The notes: generated by a model from the sequence alone, not told the origin. Counted from the stretch's first letter, positions 23,410-32,389 are shown. The stretch: DNA of 37,086 nt from Shackletoniella antarctica (GCA_003241845.1 QBMN01000020.1:1-37086); one strand, 5' to 3'. Numbers and translations: made by a program.

Positions 23410-24640
23410 TGGCCAGCACCGGGGCTTGGCTCAGCATTTCTAACGCAGCCTGGTACTGGAGGTCGGCCTCGGTGGCCACGGTGTCGCGGGTAAGGAGCAC
23501 GCTGGCGACAATGCGATCGGGGGTAATGCCCAGTTTGTTGATGTCGTGGTGGGCCGGGGTCTCATACTTGGCCACCGTCACCGCCAGCCCCGCCCCGTCA
23601 GACAGGTCAAACAACGACTGAATCAACCCCTTACCAAAGGTGGTGCTGCCCACCAGAGTGGCCCGGCCATTGTCTTGCAGCGCCCCGGCCAAAATTTCGC
23701 TGGCGCTGGCGGTGCCCTCATTCACCAGCACCACCAAGGGCGCATCGGTAATGGCCTGACCAAACGACTCAAAGCTGTCGAGAATGCCCTGGCGGTTGAC
23801 GGTGTAGACAACAGTGCCCTGGGGGAGCCACAGCCGAGCGATTTCAATCCCCGCCTGCAGCAGACCACCAGGATTGTTGCGCAGATCGAGCAGATATGCC
23901 TCCGCCCCTTGGTCTTTGAGGGTTTGAATGGCTTCGGCCAGCTTCTCTGCTGCGTTGCCGTTAAACTGGCTCAGCCGTAGGTACCCCACCTGCTGACCGG
24001 TGGGCGATGTTTTGAGCGCAGCCACCACCGGGTTTAGCGTAATCACATCGCGGGTCAGCGACATCTGCCGAGGGGTCGCCTCGTCGGGGTGGCGCAGCTC
24101 CAGGGTGACAGCGGTGCCCCGCGGGCCTCGCATCCGGGCAGCGGCTTCGTCTAGGGTGAGGTCTGTGGTGGCAAACCCGTCAATTTCCAGCACCAGATCC
24201 TGGGGCTGAATGCCCGCCTGCTCTGCTGGTGAGCCTTCAATGGGGGCAATCACCCGCAGCCAGCCGGGGTGCTCATCCTTAGAAATTTGCAGACCGACCC
24301 CGGTCAACTCACCAGCGGTGCTGGTTTGGAGACTGCGGTACTGGCTGGGCAGCAGCAGCCGAGTGTAGGGGTCGTCTAGCTTGGCCAGCATGGCTTGAAT
24401 GGCCCTGTAGGTGTCGTCTCGGCTAGCGAGGGGCTGCTCTAGGGCACGCTGGCGAATAAACCACCAGTTCTGATGGTTAAAGCTTTCATCAACATAGGCT
24501 CGGTTGACAATGCGCCATACCTCCGCGATCAGGTTTTGCTCTTCTGTCAGGGCTAGGGCCGGGTCTGTCGATAGCCCGCCCACCACCAGCCCAAACAGGC
24601 AAAGGCAGAGAATACTGAGACGCAAAAGATGTCTGATCAT
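23399..24640 (-). CDS. ctpA: Carboxyl-terminal processing protease (S41, CtpA type)
   Basis: A 413-aa exported serine protease. An N-terminal signal (LLRLSILCLCLFGLVVGGLS, ending near PALA at 27-30) is followed by the AEVWRIVNRAYVDESFNHQNWW segment typical of the D1-processing enzyme. A PDZ domain (about 108-190, GVGLQIS...GSPAEQAGIQPQD) precedes the protease core with YLLDLRNNPGGLLQ (249-262) and the Ser/Lys dyad Ser312 (EGTASASEI) and Lys337 (FGKG), spaced by 25. CtpA trims the C-terminus of PSII D1 in the lumen so that the manganese cluster can assemble. ATG 24640 is chosen over one 32 codons upstream because it directly precedes the signal peptide. CtpA rather than CtpB/C is inferred, supported by the HQNWW motif and divergence from petBD. 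Confidence 0.85.
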   Translation of the reverse strand: MIRHLLRLSILCLCLFGLVVGGLSTDPALALTEEQNLIAEVWRIVNRAYVDESFNHQNWWFIRQRALEQPLASRDDTYRAIQAMLAKLDDPYTRLLLPSQYRSLQTSTAGELTGVGLQISKDEHPGWLRVIAPIEGSPAEQAGIQPQDLVLEIDGFATTDLTLDEAAARMRGPRGTAVTLELRHPDEATPRQMSLTRDVITLNPVVAALKTSPTGQQVGYLRLSQFNGNAAEKLAEAIQTLKDQGAEAYLLDLRNNPGGLLQAGIEIARLWLPQGTVVYTVNRQGILDSFESFGQAITDAPLVVLVNEGTASASEILAGALQDNGRATLVGSTTFGKGLIQSLFDLSDGAGLAVTVAKYETPAHHDINKLGITPDRIVASVLLTRDTVATEADLQYQAALEMLSQAPVLASAS

Positions 24641-25241
24641 AGGAGCTAAGGCAGAGGCAGGCGGTGAGTGCAAAAGGTTGAGGGCTAAGTGCTTCAGATG
24701 ACGCACAGGGTAGCTGACGGCGGACAGAGTTCCCAAACGGCCACGGCAGCTAAACGCACTCGCTTATGTGAGTTTTTACGACATGGACTTCAGAATCCAC
24801 GATCTTCTTCCCCATGGAGCAGGCGATTTACATTAGTTTATTGTGGCCAATTTTTTCTCAATTGCGCCGGCCCAGACAGAACTGCTGGCCGCCTGATGGT
24901 TTTGGCTACCGCAGATACTCAAAGCCATTCTGAACCCTTAGCCAGGGTCTTTGAGGCCAGGCGCAGCAGCACTGCCCAGCCGACAACTCCAGACCATAAC
25001 GAAATATTTCATAACGAAATATTTCGTAACAAAATATTACAGTGAAATTGGGCAACTCTAGTCTCTATCCTAGGGCTGGTTCGTGGCCTGGGACAGGCTT
25101 TTTGAAACAGCTGCCGGTCCTCAAGGTAGCAGGATGCTCTCCAGGGCTTAGAATCTTTAATTAGAGATATGAACGTTGCCATTATGGCTATGGTACATTT
25201 TTCATTGACGGCAATTATAGATATATAGAGTTAACCGCTTC
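24641..25241. promoter_or_regulatory. 600-bp divergent regulatory region between ctpA and petB with three 15-bp iterons
   Basis: No supported gene is present; a 118-codon plus-strand frame has no homology I can see. The main feature is three head-to-tail 15-bp units at 24996-25010, 25011-25025 and 25026-25040: two exact copies of ATAACGAAATATTTC and one variant GTAACAAAATATTAC. Each exact unit contains the palindrome GAAATATTTC. They lie about 200 bp before petB and 355 bp before ctpA. The last 70 bp before petB are AT-rich with TTGACG (25205-25210) and TATAGA (25216-25221), possible promoter parts with non-standard spacing. Confidence 0.6.
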
Positions 25242-25910
25242 ATGTTTACCAAGCAAGTTACTGACTCTAAGACCTTCAAATGGTTTAACGAGCGGCTGGA
25301 GATTCAGGCCCTGGCCGACGACATCTCCAGCAAGTACGTGCCGCCCCACGTCAATATTTTCTATTGCCTGGGCGGTATTACCCTGACCTGCTTCCTAATC
25401 CAGTTTGCCACTGGGTTCGCGATGACCTTTTACTACAGGCCCACGGTCACCGAAGCATTTAGCTCTGTGCAGTACCTGATGACCGAGGTCAACTTCGGCT
25501 GGCTGATTCGGTCTGTCCACCGCTGGTCCGCCAGCATGATGGTGCTGATGATGATTCTCCACGTGTTTCGGGTGTACCTCACCGGCGGCTTTAAGAAGCC
25601 CCGTGAGCTGACCTGGGTGACTGGTGTGGTGCTGGCGGTTATCACCGTGACCTTCGGCGTTACCGGCTACTCTCTACCTTGGGATCAGGTGGGCTACTGG
25701 GCGGTGAAAATTGTGTCTGGGGTGCCGGGCGCAATTCCTGTGGTGGGCTCTACCGTGGTTGAGCTGATGCGCGGCGGTGAAGCCGTTGGGCAATCGACCC
25801 TGACCCGCTTCTACAGCCTGCACACTTTCGTTCTGCCCTGGGCGATCGCGGTGTTTATGCTGCTCCACTTCCTGATGATTCGCAAGCAGGGTATTTCGGG
25901 TCCTCTTTAA
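25242..25910 (+). CDS. petB: Cytochrome b6
   Basis: This 222-aa protein is essentially invariant in the family. [30 protein letters not shown] includes the Cys that binds heme c(n). [33 protein letters not shown] carries the first pair of b-heme His ligands and [11 protein letters not shown] plus [17 protein letters not shown] the second. Four transmembrane helices hold two b hemes on either side of the thylakoid membrane. It is the core of cytochrome b6f, which moves electrons from plastoquinol to plastocyanin or cytochrome c6. The usual petB-petD pair follows, with 155 bp between the genes. Confidence 0.98.
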   Translation: MFTKQVTDSKTFKWFNERLEIQALADDISSKYVPPHVNIFYCLGGITLTCFLIQFATGFAMTFYYRPTVTEAFSSVQYLMTEVNFGWLIRSVHRWSASMMVLMMILHVFRVYLTGGFKKPRELTWVTGVVLAVITVTFGVTGYSLPWDQVGYWAVKIVSGVPGAIPVVGSTVVELMRGGEAVGQSTLTRFYSLHTFVLPWAIAVFMLLHFLMIRKQGISGPL

Positions 25911-26065
25911 GGATTTGCGGGGTCGATGGAGTCGTTGCTGAGGCAGGCTCCTGAGTCCTGGTGTTTGGGGGCATGACGGTTGGTTTTGGCTATACCGATT
26001 GCCCTGGCTGAATGATTTAGACTCTGGGCCTGGCCCAACTGGCTGTAACAGGAGAAGTTTTTTCA

Positions 26066-26548
26066 ATGGCGACCATTAAAAAACCGGATCTAAGCGATCC
26101 TAAGTTAAGAGAAATGCTCAAGCAGGGCATGGGCCACAACTACTACGGCGAACCCGCCTGGCCCAATGACCTGCTCTACATCTTCCCCGTGGTAATTTTG
26201 GGTACTATCGCCTGCTGTGTGGGGCTGGCTGTGCTAGATCCTGCCCTGGTGGGTGAGCCCGCTGACCCCTTTGCTACCCCGCTAGAAATTCTGCCCGAGT
26301 GGTATCTGTACCCCACCTTCCAGATTCTGCGGATTGTGCCCAGCAAGCTGCTGGGTATTGGCGCGATGATCGCTATTCCCCTGGGGCAGATGCTGGTGCC
26401 TTTTATCGAAAACATCAACAAGTTCCAAAACCCCTTCCGTCGTCCTTTGGCCACCACCGTGTTTTTGTTTGGCACGGCTGTAACCATGTGGCTGGGTATT
26501 GGCGCTACTTTACCCATTCAAGAATCGTTGACCCTGGGCTTGTTCTAG
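26066..26548 (+). CDS. petD: Cytochrome b6f complex subunit IV
   Basis: A 160-aa protein: [39 protein letters not shown], then the PEWY quinol-site motif ([15 protein letters not shown]) and three transmembrane helices ending in [14 protein letters not shown]. It corresponds to the C-terminal half of cytochrome b and forms the Qo site with PetB. AGGAGAA is 12 bp before the ATG. The operon ends at the terminator 26628-26668. Confidence 0.98.
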   Translation: MATIKKPDLSDPKLREMLKQGMGHNYYGEPAWPNDLLYIFPVVILGTIACCVGLAVLDPALVGEPADPFATPLEILPEWYLYPTFQILRIVPSKLLGIGAMIAIPLGQMLVPFIENINKFQNPFRRPLATTVFLFGTAVTMWLGIGATLPIQESLTLGLF

Positions 26549-26627
26549 GCAATTGATTTTACTAGCTATACCAAGTCCAGCTTGGGATTCCCACCGGCAA
26601 AACCCCACGTCTGGATTTGATCTATAC

Positions 26628-26668
26628 AAGACCTGCGCAAAACTGTATCGTTTTACGCAGGTCTTTTT
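26628..26668 (+). terminator. Rho-independent terminator of the petBD operon
   Basis: AAGACCTGCGCAAAA pairs with TTTTACGCAGGTCTT (one mismatch) over an 8-nt loop, followed by a T-run. It lies 80 bp after the petD stop. Confidence 0.85.
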
Positions 26669-26736
26669 GCTGTGGGTGTACTCTTTCGCTAAGCTAAATT
26701 TAGGGGTTCCGGCAGGCGTTGACACAGGAGTAGGGT

Positions 26737-27171
26737 ATGGCAAGGACGAAGACCCGGCGAGAACATTTGCAGGTGGTGAGCAAGCTAGATGTGGTGGCCC
26801 AGGTGCAGCTCTGGTTTCGGGATACCTGTCGTTCGCTAGAGGGTGAGTCGGCCTGGGTAGGCAACCACTGCGATCGCCTGGGCCTAGCCTTAACCGAAGG
26901 CTTCACCAACGCCGTGCGCCACGCCCATGCCCACCTGCCCCCCGAAACTGGCATTGACATCGACCTGGCCCTAGGCACCGATCAGGTCGAGATTCGCATC
27001 TGGGATCACGGTGATCCCTTCAACCCAGAACTGCTGCCCGAACCCCAGCCAGGGGAACTGCTAGACAGCGGCTACGGCTGGTTTTTGCTGCGTCGCCTGG
27101 CCGATAAGGTGACCTATCAGCGTTCCCAGGACGGGCGCAACTGCCTTTCAATTGTGGCCTGTCGTTTATAA
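26737..27171 (+). CDS. RsbW-like anti-sigma regulatory factor / Ser kinase (HATPase_c_2)
   Basis: This 144-aa protein is a lone GHKL ATP-binding domain. The N-box reads LGLALTEGFTNAVRHAHAHL (about 49-68), the G1 box VEIRIWDHGDPFNPELL (about 87-103), and the G2 region LDSGYGWFLLRRLADKVTYQ (about 111-130). RsbW/SpoIIAB-type proteins phosphorylate an STAS anti-sigma antagonist and, in firmicutes, sequester a sigma factor; in cyanobacteria they belong to partner-switching systems with PP2C phosphatases. No STAS protein or phosphatase is next to it, so its partners are encoded elsewhere. ATG follows an AGGAG site. Confidence 0.9.
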   Translation: MARTKTRREHLQVVSKLDVVAQVQLWFRDTCRSLEGESAWVGNHCDRLGLALTEGFTNAVRHAHAHLPPETGIDIDLALGTDQVEIRIWDHGDPFNPELLPEPQPGELLDSGYGWFLLRRLADKVTYQRSQDGRNCLSIVACRL

Positions 27172-27280
27172 AGTACGGCACCTGTGCTGCCCAGTGGGCG
27201 ACCTGGTGAAGCCTGCCCTGCGCCTGTCGCCGGGCGAGTGGGTAGTCTAGAGACACAGTATTGTCTTAGCTTTGCTGGCG

Positions 27281-28486
27281 ATGGGTTCTTCCACCACTCA
27301 TTCATCTGTTGCGGATATGTCGGCTCCACAGATGTTGACAATGTCTCCTGTCGATCACCCAGACAGAGTTGTCTTTGTCTTCCTCGAGATTTTCTCCTGT
27401 GAGGGGGGCATTCAGTCTTATATCAAGGATATTTTTAGGGCCTACCTGAGCCAGCCTCAGCCCGCTCCGGCGGATGTTTTTTTGCTGCGGGACGGCGCTG
27501 AAGACGCAGCCAACAATATCTATGGTCAGGGGGCGCTGCGGTTTCACTACCTGGCCTCTGGCAACGCGGTGTGGGGCCGGGCTAGGCTTTTCGCGGCGCT
27601 GCTAAGGCATTTGGTGCAGCGGCGTCCCCGGCAGGTGGTGTGTGGCCATGTGCTGCTGCTGCCCCTGGTGGCCCCCCTCTGCCGCTGGCTAAACCTGCCC
27701 TATACCGTTGTCACCTACGGCAAAGAGGTGTGGGACCCGCTGCCGCTGCGCGATCAGCGGGCGCTGGGTCGGGCCGACCAGATCTGGGCCATCAGCCGCT
27801 ATAGCCGCGATCGCGCCTGCGCCGCCAACGCCCTCGACCTGGCCAAGGTTTATAGGGTGCCCTGCGTCGTCGATGGCGATATCTTTACCCCCGGCGCTAG
27901 AAATGCTGCCTTAGTGAAAACCTATGGACTGGCCGGTCGGCGGGTGCTGCTGACCGTTGCCCGACTGTGGTCAGGAGATATCTATAAGGGGGTAGACGTG
28001 ACCATCCGGGCGCTGCCTGCCATTGCCGCTGTGGTGCCCGAGGTGACTTACCTGGTGATCGGTCGGGGGGATGATCAGCCACGTCTGGCGGCCCTGGCTG
28101 AGGAACTGGGGGTGAGCGATCGCGTTGTGTTTGCCGGGTTTGTGGCCACTGAGGCCCTGGTGGCCCACTACCGCTTAGCCGACGCCTACGTGATGCCCTC
28201 CCAGGAGGGCTTTGGCATTGTCTATCTGGAGGCGATGGCCTGCGGCCTGCCGGTGCTGTCGGGCGATCGCGATGGCTCTGCCGACCCCTTACAGGATGGT
28301 CGTCTGGGCTGGCGAGTGCCCCACCGCGACCCCGAGGCCGTGGCGATCGCCTGTATTGAGATGCTGCAGGGGGCTGACCCCCGCTGCCAGGGGGCGTGGC
28401 TGCGGCAAGAAACCCTGGCAGCCTTTAGCCCCAGCGCCCTGGCCGAGCAGCTAACCCTAGCTCTAGGTGCCGGTCAGAGGCCCTAG
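27281..28486 (+). CDS. GT4-family glycosyltransferase
   Basis: A 401-aa GT-B fold glycosyltransferase. The N-terminal half includes EIFSCEGGIQSYIKDIFRAYL (GG loop) and PYTVVTYGKEVWDPLPL. The donor half has VLLTVARLWSGDIYKGVDVTIRALP, TYLVIGRGDDQPRLAALAEELGV, VVFAGFV, and the EX7E motif in PSQEGFGIVYLEAMACGLPVLSG. It resembles PimB/WcaI-like retaining mannosyl- or glucosyltransferases making exopolysaccharide or glycolipid. The start is uncertain: ATGs at 27281, 27317, 27332 and 27341 and a TTG at 27272 all precede the first conserved strand (RVVFVFLEIF). It belongs to the same subfamily as 6813-7967 but is not a recent duplicate. Confidence 0.87.
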   Translation: MGSSTTHSSVADMSAPQMLTMSPVDHPDRVVFVFLEIFSCEGGIQSYIKDIFRAYLSQPQPAPADVFLLRDGAEDAANNIYGQGALRFHYLASGNAVWGRARLFAALLRHLVQRRPRQVVCGHVLLLPLVAPLCRWLNLPYTVVTYGKEVWDPLPLRDQRALGRADQIWAISRYSRDRACAANALDLAKVYRVPCVVDGDIFTPGARNAALVKTYGLAGRRVLLTVARLWSGDIYKGVDVTIRALPAIAAVVPEVTYLVIGRGDDQPRLAALAEELGVSDRVVFAGFVATEALVAHYRLADAYVMPSQEGFGIVYLEAMACGLPVLSGDRDGSADPLQDGRLGWRVPHRDPEAVAIACIEMLQGADPRCQGAWLRQETLAAFSPSALAEQLTLALGAGQRP

Positions 28487-28565
28487 CCCCGGCGCTACAA
28501 TACGGGGTGAGGCCCGCCGCTGATCGCAGCGCGCCCCGTCGTTGCTGCCCGGAGATCGACCCCCT

Positions 28566-28970
28566 GTGAACCCCAACCGATCTAACCAACTTCAGCTCAA
28601 TTTTTCGGGCCTGGGCTGCTGGGTCGCCATTCTCGGGGCCATATGGCTGCTGGGGGCCGTAGGCCTGGGCTGGGTGGTGAAGTCGCTGGCGGTGCTGGTG
28701 GTGCTGGCGCTAGCGGCCCCGGTTTTAGGTTTTGTGGGGCTGCGGTTTTGGCTGCGGCGTAACCTAGTGCAGGGGCCTTGCCCGGTGTGTAACAGCGCCC
28801 TCACGGGCATTAAGGGAGCCGAGACTGCCTGCCTGAGCTGCGGCACCCCGCTACGGGCCGAGGCCGATGGCTTCGCCCGGCTGACCGAGGCGGGCACCAT
28901 CGATGTCACCGCCGTGGATGTAGTAGATATCACCGCTGAGACCCAACAGATTTTGCCCGACGGCGATTGA
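28566..28970 (+). CDS. Membrane protein with C-terminal zinc ribbon
   Basis: A 134-aa protein. Residues about 15-70 contain two hydrophobic helices (CWVAILGAIWLLGAVGLGWVV and LAVLVVLALAAPVLGFVGLRF). A zinc ribbon CPVCN...CLSCG at about 85-108, with typical C-x2-C pairs, faces the cytoplasm after the positive RFWLRRN. The tail is acidic with several Val-Asp and Thr repeats. GTG at 28566 (MNPNRSNQ) after GGAG is preferred over a TTG 24 bp upstream. No name can be given; zinc-ribbon membrane proteins of this kind are common and uncharacterised in cyanobacteria. Confidence 0.75.
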   Translation: MNPNRSNQLQLNFSGLGCWVAILGAIWLLGAVGLGWVVKSLAVLVVLALAAPVLGFVGLRFWLRRNLVQGPCPVCNSALTGIKGAETACLSCGTPLRAEADGFARLTEAGTIDVTAVDVVDITAETQQILPDGD

Positions 28971-29066
28971 TCTAGCCCCAGCGGTGGCGGCTATCCGCTA
29001 TGTCGAAGTGAGTCTGTGTTGTTAGGATAGATCACAGCAAGATTTAGTACGCCTGGAACGCATCCT

Positions 29067-29633
29067 ATGCCTGTCGCCATTCAAGTCGAGAAAACCAAGC
29101 TCAAGCAGCCGCCTCTGGAAATTCATACCCTGGGCGATCGCGCGCTGCGCCAGCCTGCCAAACGGGTGGCCAAGGTCGACGATGAGATTCGTGCCCTGGT
29201 GCGAGAAATGCTGCAAACCATGTACAGTGCCGACGGCATCGGCCTGGCGGCTCCCCAGGTGGCGGTCAACAAGCAGCTGCTGGTGGTCGATATCGATCCA
29301 GAAGATGCCGTTAACCAGCCCCTGGTGCTGGTCAATCCCAAAATTATTAGAGTTTCTAAGGAGCTGGCCACTGGGCAAGAGGGCTGCCTCAGCATCCCCG
29401 GCGTATACCTTGACGTCGTGCGTCCGGTGGCGCTAGAAGTTTCCTACAAAGATGAGAACGGGCGACCCCAAAAGCTTCAGGCCAACGACCTGCTGGCCCG
29501 CTGCATTCTCCACGAGATGGATCACCTCACCGGGGTGCTGTTTGTTGACCGGGTGGAAAATGCCCTGGCCCTTAACCAAGAGCTACAAAAGAACGGCTTT
29601 TACGCCAAAGACGTGCAGGCGGTAACGCTCTAG
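29067..29633 (+). CDS. def: Peptide deformylase
   Basis: A 188-aa metallohydrolase that removes the formyl group from nascent N-terminal formyl-Met. All three motifs are present: GIGLAAPQ (57-64), EGCLSIPG (105-112, with the metal-binding Cys) and HEMDH (149-153, two His ligands and the catalytic Glu). Length is normal for the plastid-like PDF1B group of cyanobacteria. It has its own upstream space of 96 bp. Confidence 0.97.
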   Translation: MPVAIQVEKTKLKQPPLEIHTLGDRALRQPAKRVAKVDDEIRALVREMLQTMYSADGIGLAAPQVAVNKQLLVVDIDPEDAVNQPLVLVNPKIIRVSKELATGQEGCLSIPGVYLDVVRPVALEVSYKDENGRPQKLQANDLLARCILHEMDHLTGVLFVDRVENALALNQELQKNGFYAKDVQAVTL

Positions 29634-29714
29634 GTACGTGTTCTGGGACGTGCTAAACTGCCCCGAGGATAGGGGGCTAGCTTCCCATCCTGGCCTTGTT
29701 TAGGAGATGGTTTT

Positions 29715-29912
29715 GTGACCCCGAAAAGTAGCCTGTTACTGGGTGGTTCTTGCGTGGCGGCGATCGCGGCGGTGGGTTCTATCTTCGAGCTGTCCTCTGG
29801 CAGTCCCGAACTGGGCACAGTGCCTACTACCATCATTCTGGGGCTTTGCCTGCCGCTGGTGGCGGTTTTATTCTATGGGGCGGTCAAAGATGCCAGGGCT
29901 AATCAAGAGTAG
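29715..29912 (+). CDS. Small two-helix membrane protein
   Basis: This 65-aa protein starts at GTG, with TAGGAG 10 bp upstream. It has two hydrophobic stretches (LLLGGSCVAAIAAVGSIFEL and TTIILGLCLPLVAVLFYGAV) with a Ser/Gly-rich loop between them and a charged end (KDARANQE). No domain is recognised. The good ribosome binding site, even hydrophobic pattern and matching codon use support a real gene. Function unknown. Confidence 0.65.
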   Translation: MTPKSSLLLGGSCVAAIAAVGSIFELSSGSPELGTVPTTIILGLCLPLVAVLFYGAVKDARANQE

Positions 29913-30053
29913 TGAAATGACTCTTTGGCTGAAATATAGCGGTTGAGACGCAGAGATGATTGCGATCGCCGGAATCCTAGGGTTCATCACAACGTCTACC
30001 AAGCGTCTACCATAGGAAGCCACTCACTAGAAATTACTCATGAGGATGGAGCC

Positions 30054-30941
30054 ATGGAGCCTACCCGAGACACCCCCCTGCTGACTCGGCGATCGCTGCT
30101 GGCAGCAGCAGCTACGGGGTCGGTCGTTGTGCTGCTGGGTCGCCCGGCTCAGGCCTACGATGTGGTGCTCAACCCCACCGCTCCTGAACTGGGAGACACC
30201 ATTTCGGTCATCGCCATTCCCCGCACCCCGGCCTCCAACCAGCCGATGGTCACGGTCAACGACAGCACCGAGTACCCCACCTTTCCCATCGGCAACAACC
30301 AGTTTCGGGCGCTGATACCCACCAGCCCCCTCGACCCACCAGGGCGCATGGTAATTCGCGTGATCGGCACGGGCGAGACCCGCAACCTGGCGGTGGGGCT
30401 AAAAAACCGCAATTTTCCCACCCAGCGCATTACCCTGTCACCCAGCCAGAGTAGCCTGGGCACCCAGCACGAGTTTGACCGGGTCGCTGTCTTTAAGCAC
30501 CTGGTTACCCCTGAACGCTACTGGAACGGTGCCATGCAGAGACCCAGCGCAGGTCGCACTAGCACCCAGTACGGCGTGCGCCGCTACTACAACGGCGTGT
30601 TTGCCCAAGACTACTACCACCGTGGTCTCGACTACGCCGCCCCTATGGGGTCTCCGGTGATGGCCCCCGCTGGTGGGCGCATTGCCCTGGTGGGACGCGT
30701 CTCGGACGGGTTTGAGCTGCATGGCAACACCATTGGCCTCGACCACGGCCAGGGGGTGCTGAGCATCATGATTCACCTCAGCCGCATCGACGTGAGTGAA
30801 GGGGATTTGGTGCAGGCGGGGCAGACGATTGGAGCCGTGGGCAACACGGGGGCCTCCACGGGGCCGCACCTACACTGGGGGCTGTATGTGAATGGGGTGG
30901 CGGTAGACCCGGCGCCGTGGCTGGGGGCCGGGTTCCAGTAG
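30054..30941 (+). CDS. Tat-exported M23 (LytM) family peptidase
   Basis: A 295-aa protein. The N-terminus has a twin-arginine signal: TRRSLL (11-16), hydrophobic AAAATGSVVVLLG, and cleavage likely after PAQA (34). An Ig-like or beta-rich region (about 40-130) is followed by the LytM domain. Its zinc and catalytic residues are H189 and D193 (HRGLD), H241 (MIHLS) and H272/H274 (GPHLHWGLYVNG). All ligands are present, so it should be an active peptidoglycan endopeptidase in the periplasm. The ATG at 30054 after GAGGATGGAG is chosen over a frame starting 37 codons upstream, because it directly precedes the signal peptide. Confidence 0.9.
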   Translation: MEPTRDTPLLTRRSLLAAAATGSVVVLLGRPAQAYDVVLNPTAPELGDTISVIAIPRTPASNQPMVTVNDSTEYPTFPIGNNQFRALIPTSPLDPPGRMVIRVIGTGETRNLAVGLKNRNFPTQRITLSPSQSSLGTQHEFDRVAVFKHLVTPERYWNGAMQRPSAGRTSTQYGVRRYYNGVFAQDYYHRGLDYAAPMGSPVMAPAGGRIALVGRVSDGFELHGNTIGLDHGQGVLSIMIHLSRIDVSEGDLVQAGQTIGAVGNTGASTGPHLHWGLYVNGVAVDPAPWLGAGFQ

Positions 30942-30966
30942 GAGGTGGGGAGTAGATCATTGGTAG

Positions 30967-30983
30967 GGTGGGCACTGCCCACC
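30967..30983. repeat. Short palindrome GGTGGGCA-C-TGCCCACC
   Basis: A perfect 8-bp inverted repeat with a one-base centre in the gap after the M23 gene. Similar GTGGGCA/TGCCCAC palindromes occur repeatedly in cyanobacterial intergenic DNA, so a dispersed-repeat remnant is likely. Confidence 0.5.
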
Positions 30984-31067
30984 ATCGACCCAGCGCTTCC
31001 AGTCAACCCCTTTGGGTTTTTCCCCGTTCCATCACCCGCTTTAAACAATTCCCTGGGGCATCTGCCA

Positions 31068-31862
31068 ATGAACAGCTACACAATTTTGTCTCAGACCCGG
31101 CGATCGCGGGTGAGCGACGGCGAGACATTACCGCTGCTGACGGGGTGCGAGGGGGCCGCTCAGCTACTGGTGCTAGTGTGGCCGCAGCTGGGCGACTTCG
31201 ACAGTTTGGAGTATGCCTGGTGGGTGCAGCGGGGGGCTGCGGATCTGCAAAGGCGAGGGATTGCGGTGCGGGCGGTGGGCATTGGCGATCGCACCTCTGG
31301 CCAAAAGTTCTGCGATTACACTGGCTTTCCCCCAGAGCAATTGTTCATTGACAAAACCGCCGCCCTGCACCGAGAGCTGGGGCTGTACGCAGGGCTGACG
31401 CTGAAACCGCCGGGGCTAAGGCCAGGGCAGGCCGCCTGGCTAAATCTGATGCTGATGTGTGCGGGCATCAAAAGCCCCGGCACGCTCAAGGAAGTGCTGC
31501 GGGGGTATACGGGCGATCGCACTGCTCCCCAGCTGATTGGCAGCGACGAGGTGGTGAAAGCCGGGCCGCTGCCGCCGCTGACCGGCAAAGCCTTTGACAT
31601 CGTTGGCGGCGACGGCTTTCAGCGGCCCATTGAGCTGGCCACCCTGCGCCTGCGCAACATGACCGAGGTGCTGAGCCACTGGGGCGCCTACGTACCCAAT
31701 GCCGCCTACCTGACCCAGCGGGGCGGCACATTTTTGTTTGATGCCTCGGGGCAAATCTTGTATGAATACCGCGATCGCGGCATCCTTGGCTTTGCTGAGA
31801 CCATGGCCAATCCCCTGGCCTTCGTGGAAGAATATATCCCTGAGAGGATTCCAGCTAAATAA
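31068..31862 (+). CDS. Peroxiredoxin-like (AhpC/TSA) family protein
   Basis: This 264-aa protein has a thioredoxin-like first half: LLVLVWPQLGDFDSLEYAWWVQRGAADLQRRGIAVRAVGIGDR, then KFCDYTGFPPEQLFIDKTAALHRELGLY. The latter resembles the PRX-like/FAM213 group that recurs in cyanobacteria. The usual peroxidatic Cys in a PxxxTxxC loop is not present at the expected position after the first strand (VWPQLGDFD), so peroxidase activity is doubtful. The second half ends with GGTFLFDASGQILYEYRDRGILGFA, a common ending in this family. ATG at 31068 is preferred over a longer frame because homologous sequence starts there. Confidence 0.75.
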   Translation: MNSYTILSQTRRSRVSDGETLPLLTGCEGAAQLLVLVWPQLGDFDSLEYAWWVQRGAADLQRRGIAVRAVGIGDRTSGQKFCDYTGFPPEQLFIDKTAALHRELGLYAGLTLKPPGLRPGQAAWLNLMLMCAGIKSPGTLKEVLRGYTGDRTAPQLIGSDEVVKAGPLPPLTGKAFDIVGGDGFQRPIELATLRLRNMTEVLSHWGAYVPNAAYLTQRGGTFLFDASGQILYEYRDRGILGFAETMANPLAFVEEYIPERIPAK

Positions 31863-31962
31863 ACGTCCCCTTCGAGGTCGCAAACTCGGCCCGTTGGGCC
31901 TGTTGCCGTAAAACGCTGGATAAGTTTTAGCTGGAACACTCTAATGCTGCTCGTGCTTGAGA

Positions 31963-32373
31963 ATGGCTATGGCGTGGATTGAAACCCTAGAGGCGCTGCT
32001 CGAAGACATTGTCTTAGTCGCTACCTTTTGCCTAGAGGCAATTTCGGTGCTGTGCGTGGTAATGGGGTTACTCAAAACCGCTCGCATGACCTTCAATCTC
32101 AATCGCCATCGCCGGGAAAAAAATTTTCCGTTTAACCAGGTACGGCTGCGGTTTGGTACCTGGCTGGCCCTGGCCCTAGAGTTTCAGCTGGGGGCCGATA
32201 TTTTATCGACTACCGTGGCACCTACCACTCAAGATTTGATCAAGCTAGGGGTGATTGCTGTCATTCGCACTTTTCTCAACTACTTCTTAGATCGAGAAAT
32301 AGCCGCCGAAATGGCCCTGGAGCGCGAGCGAGCTAAGATTCGCGACGAGTTAGAGACTCTAGATACGGCCTAG
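31963..32373 (+). CDS. DUF1622 family membrane protein
   Basis: A 136-aa protein with an N-terminal helix containing LEDIVLVATFCLEAISVLCVVMGLLKTA. The family centre FNQVRLRFGTWLALALEFQLGADILSTTVAPT follows, then LIKLGVIAVIRTFLNYFLDREIAAE and a charged end. This is the DUF1622 pattern, widespread and uncharacterised; about three membrane helices. ATG at 31963 is used; an in-frame TTG lies two codons upstream. A MITE-like element begins 17 bp after the stop. Confidence 0.85.
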   Translation: MAMAWIETLEALLEDIVLVATFCLEAISVLCVVMGLLKTARMTFNLNRHRREKNFPFNQVRLRFGTWLALALEFQLGADILSTTVAPTTQDLIKLGVIAVIRTFLNYFLDREIAAEMALERERAKIRDELETLDTA

Positions 32374-32389
32374 CATCAAGGCAAATCCA

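Noticed and set aside
24689-25045. A 118-codon + strand frame in the ctpA-petB gap
   Set aside because: No ribosome binding site or domain; its repeated HNEIF-type ending is just the translated 15-bp iterons, and the beginning overlaps ctpA leader sequence.
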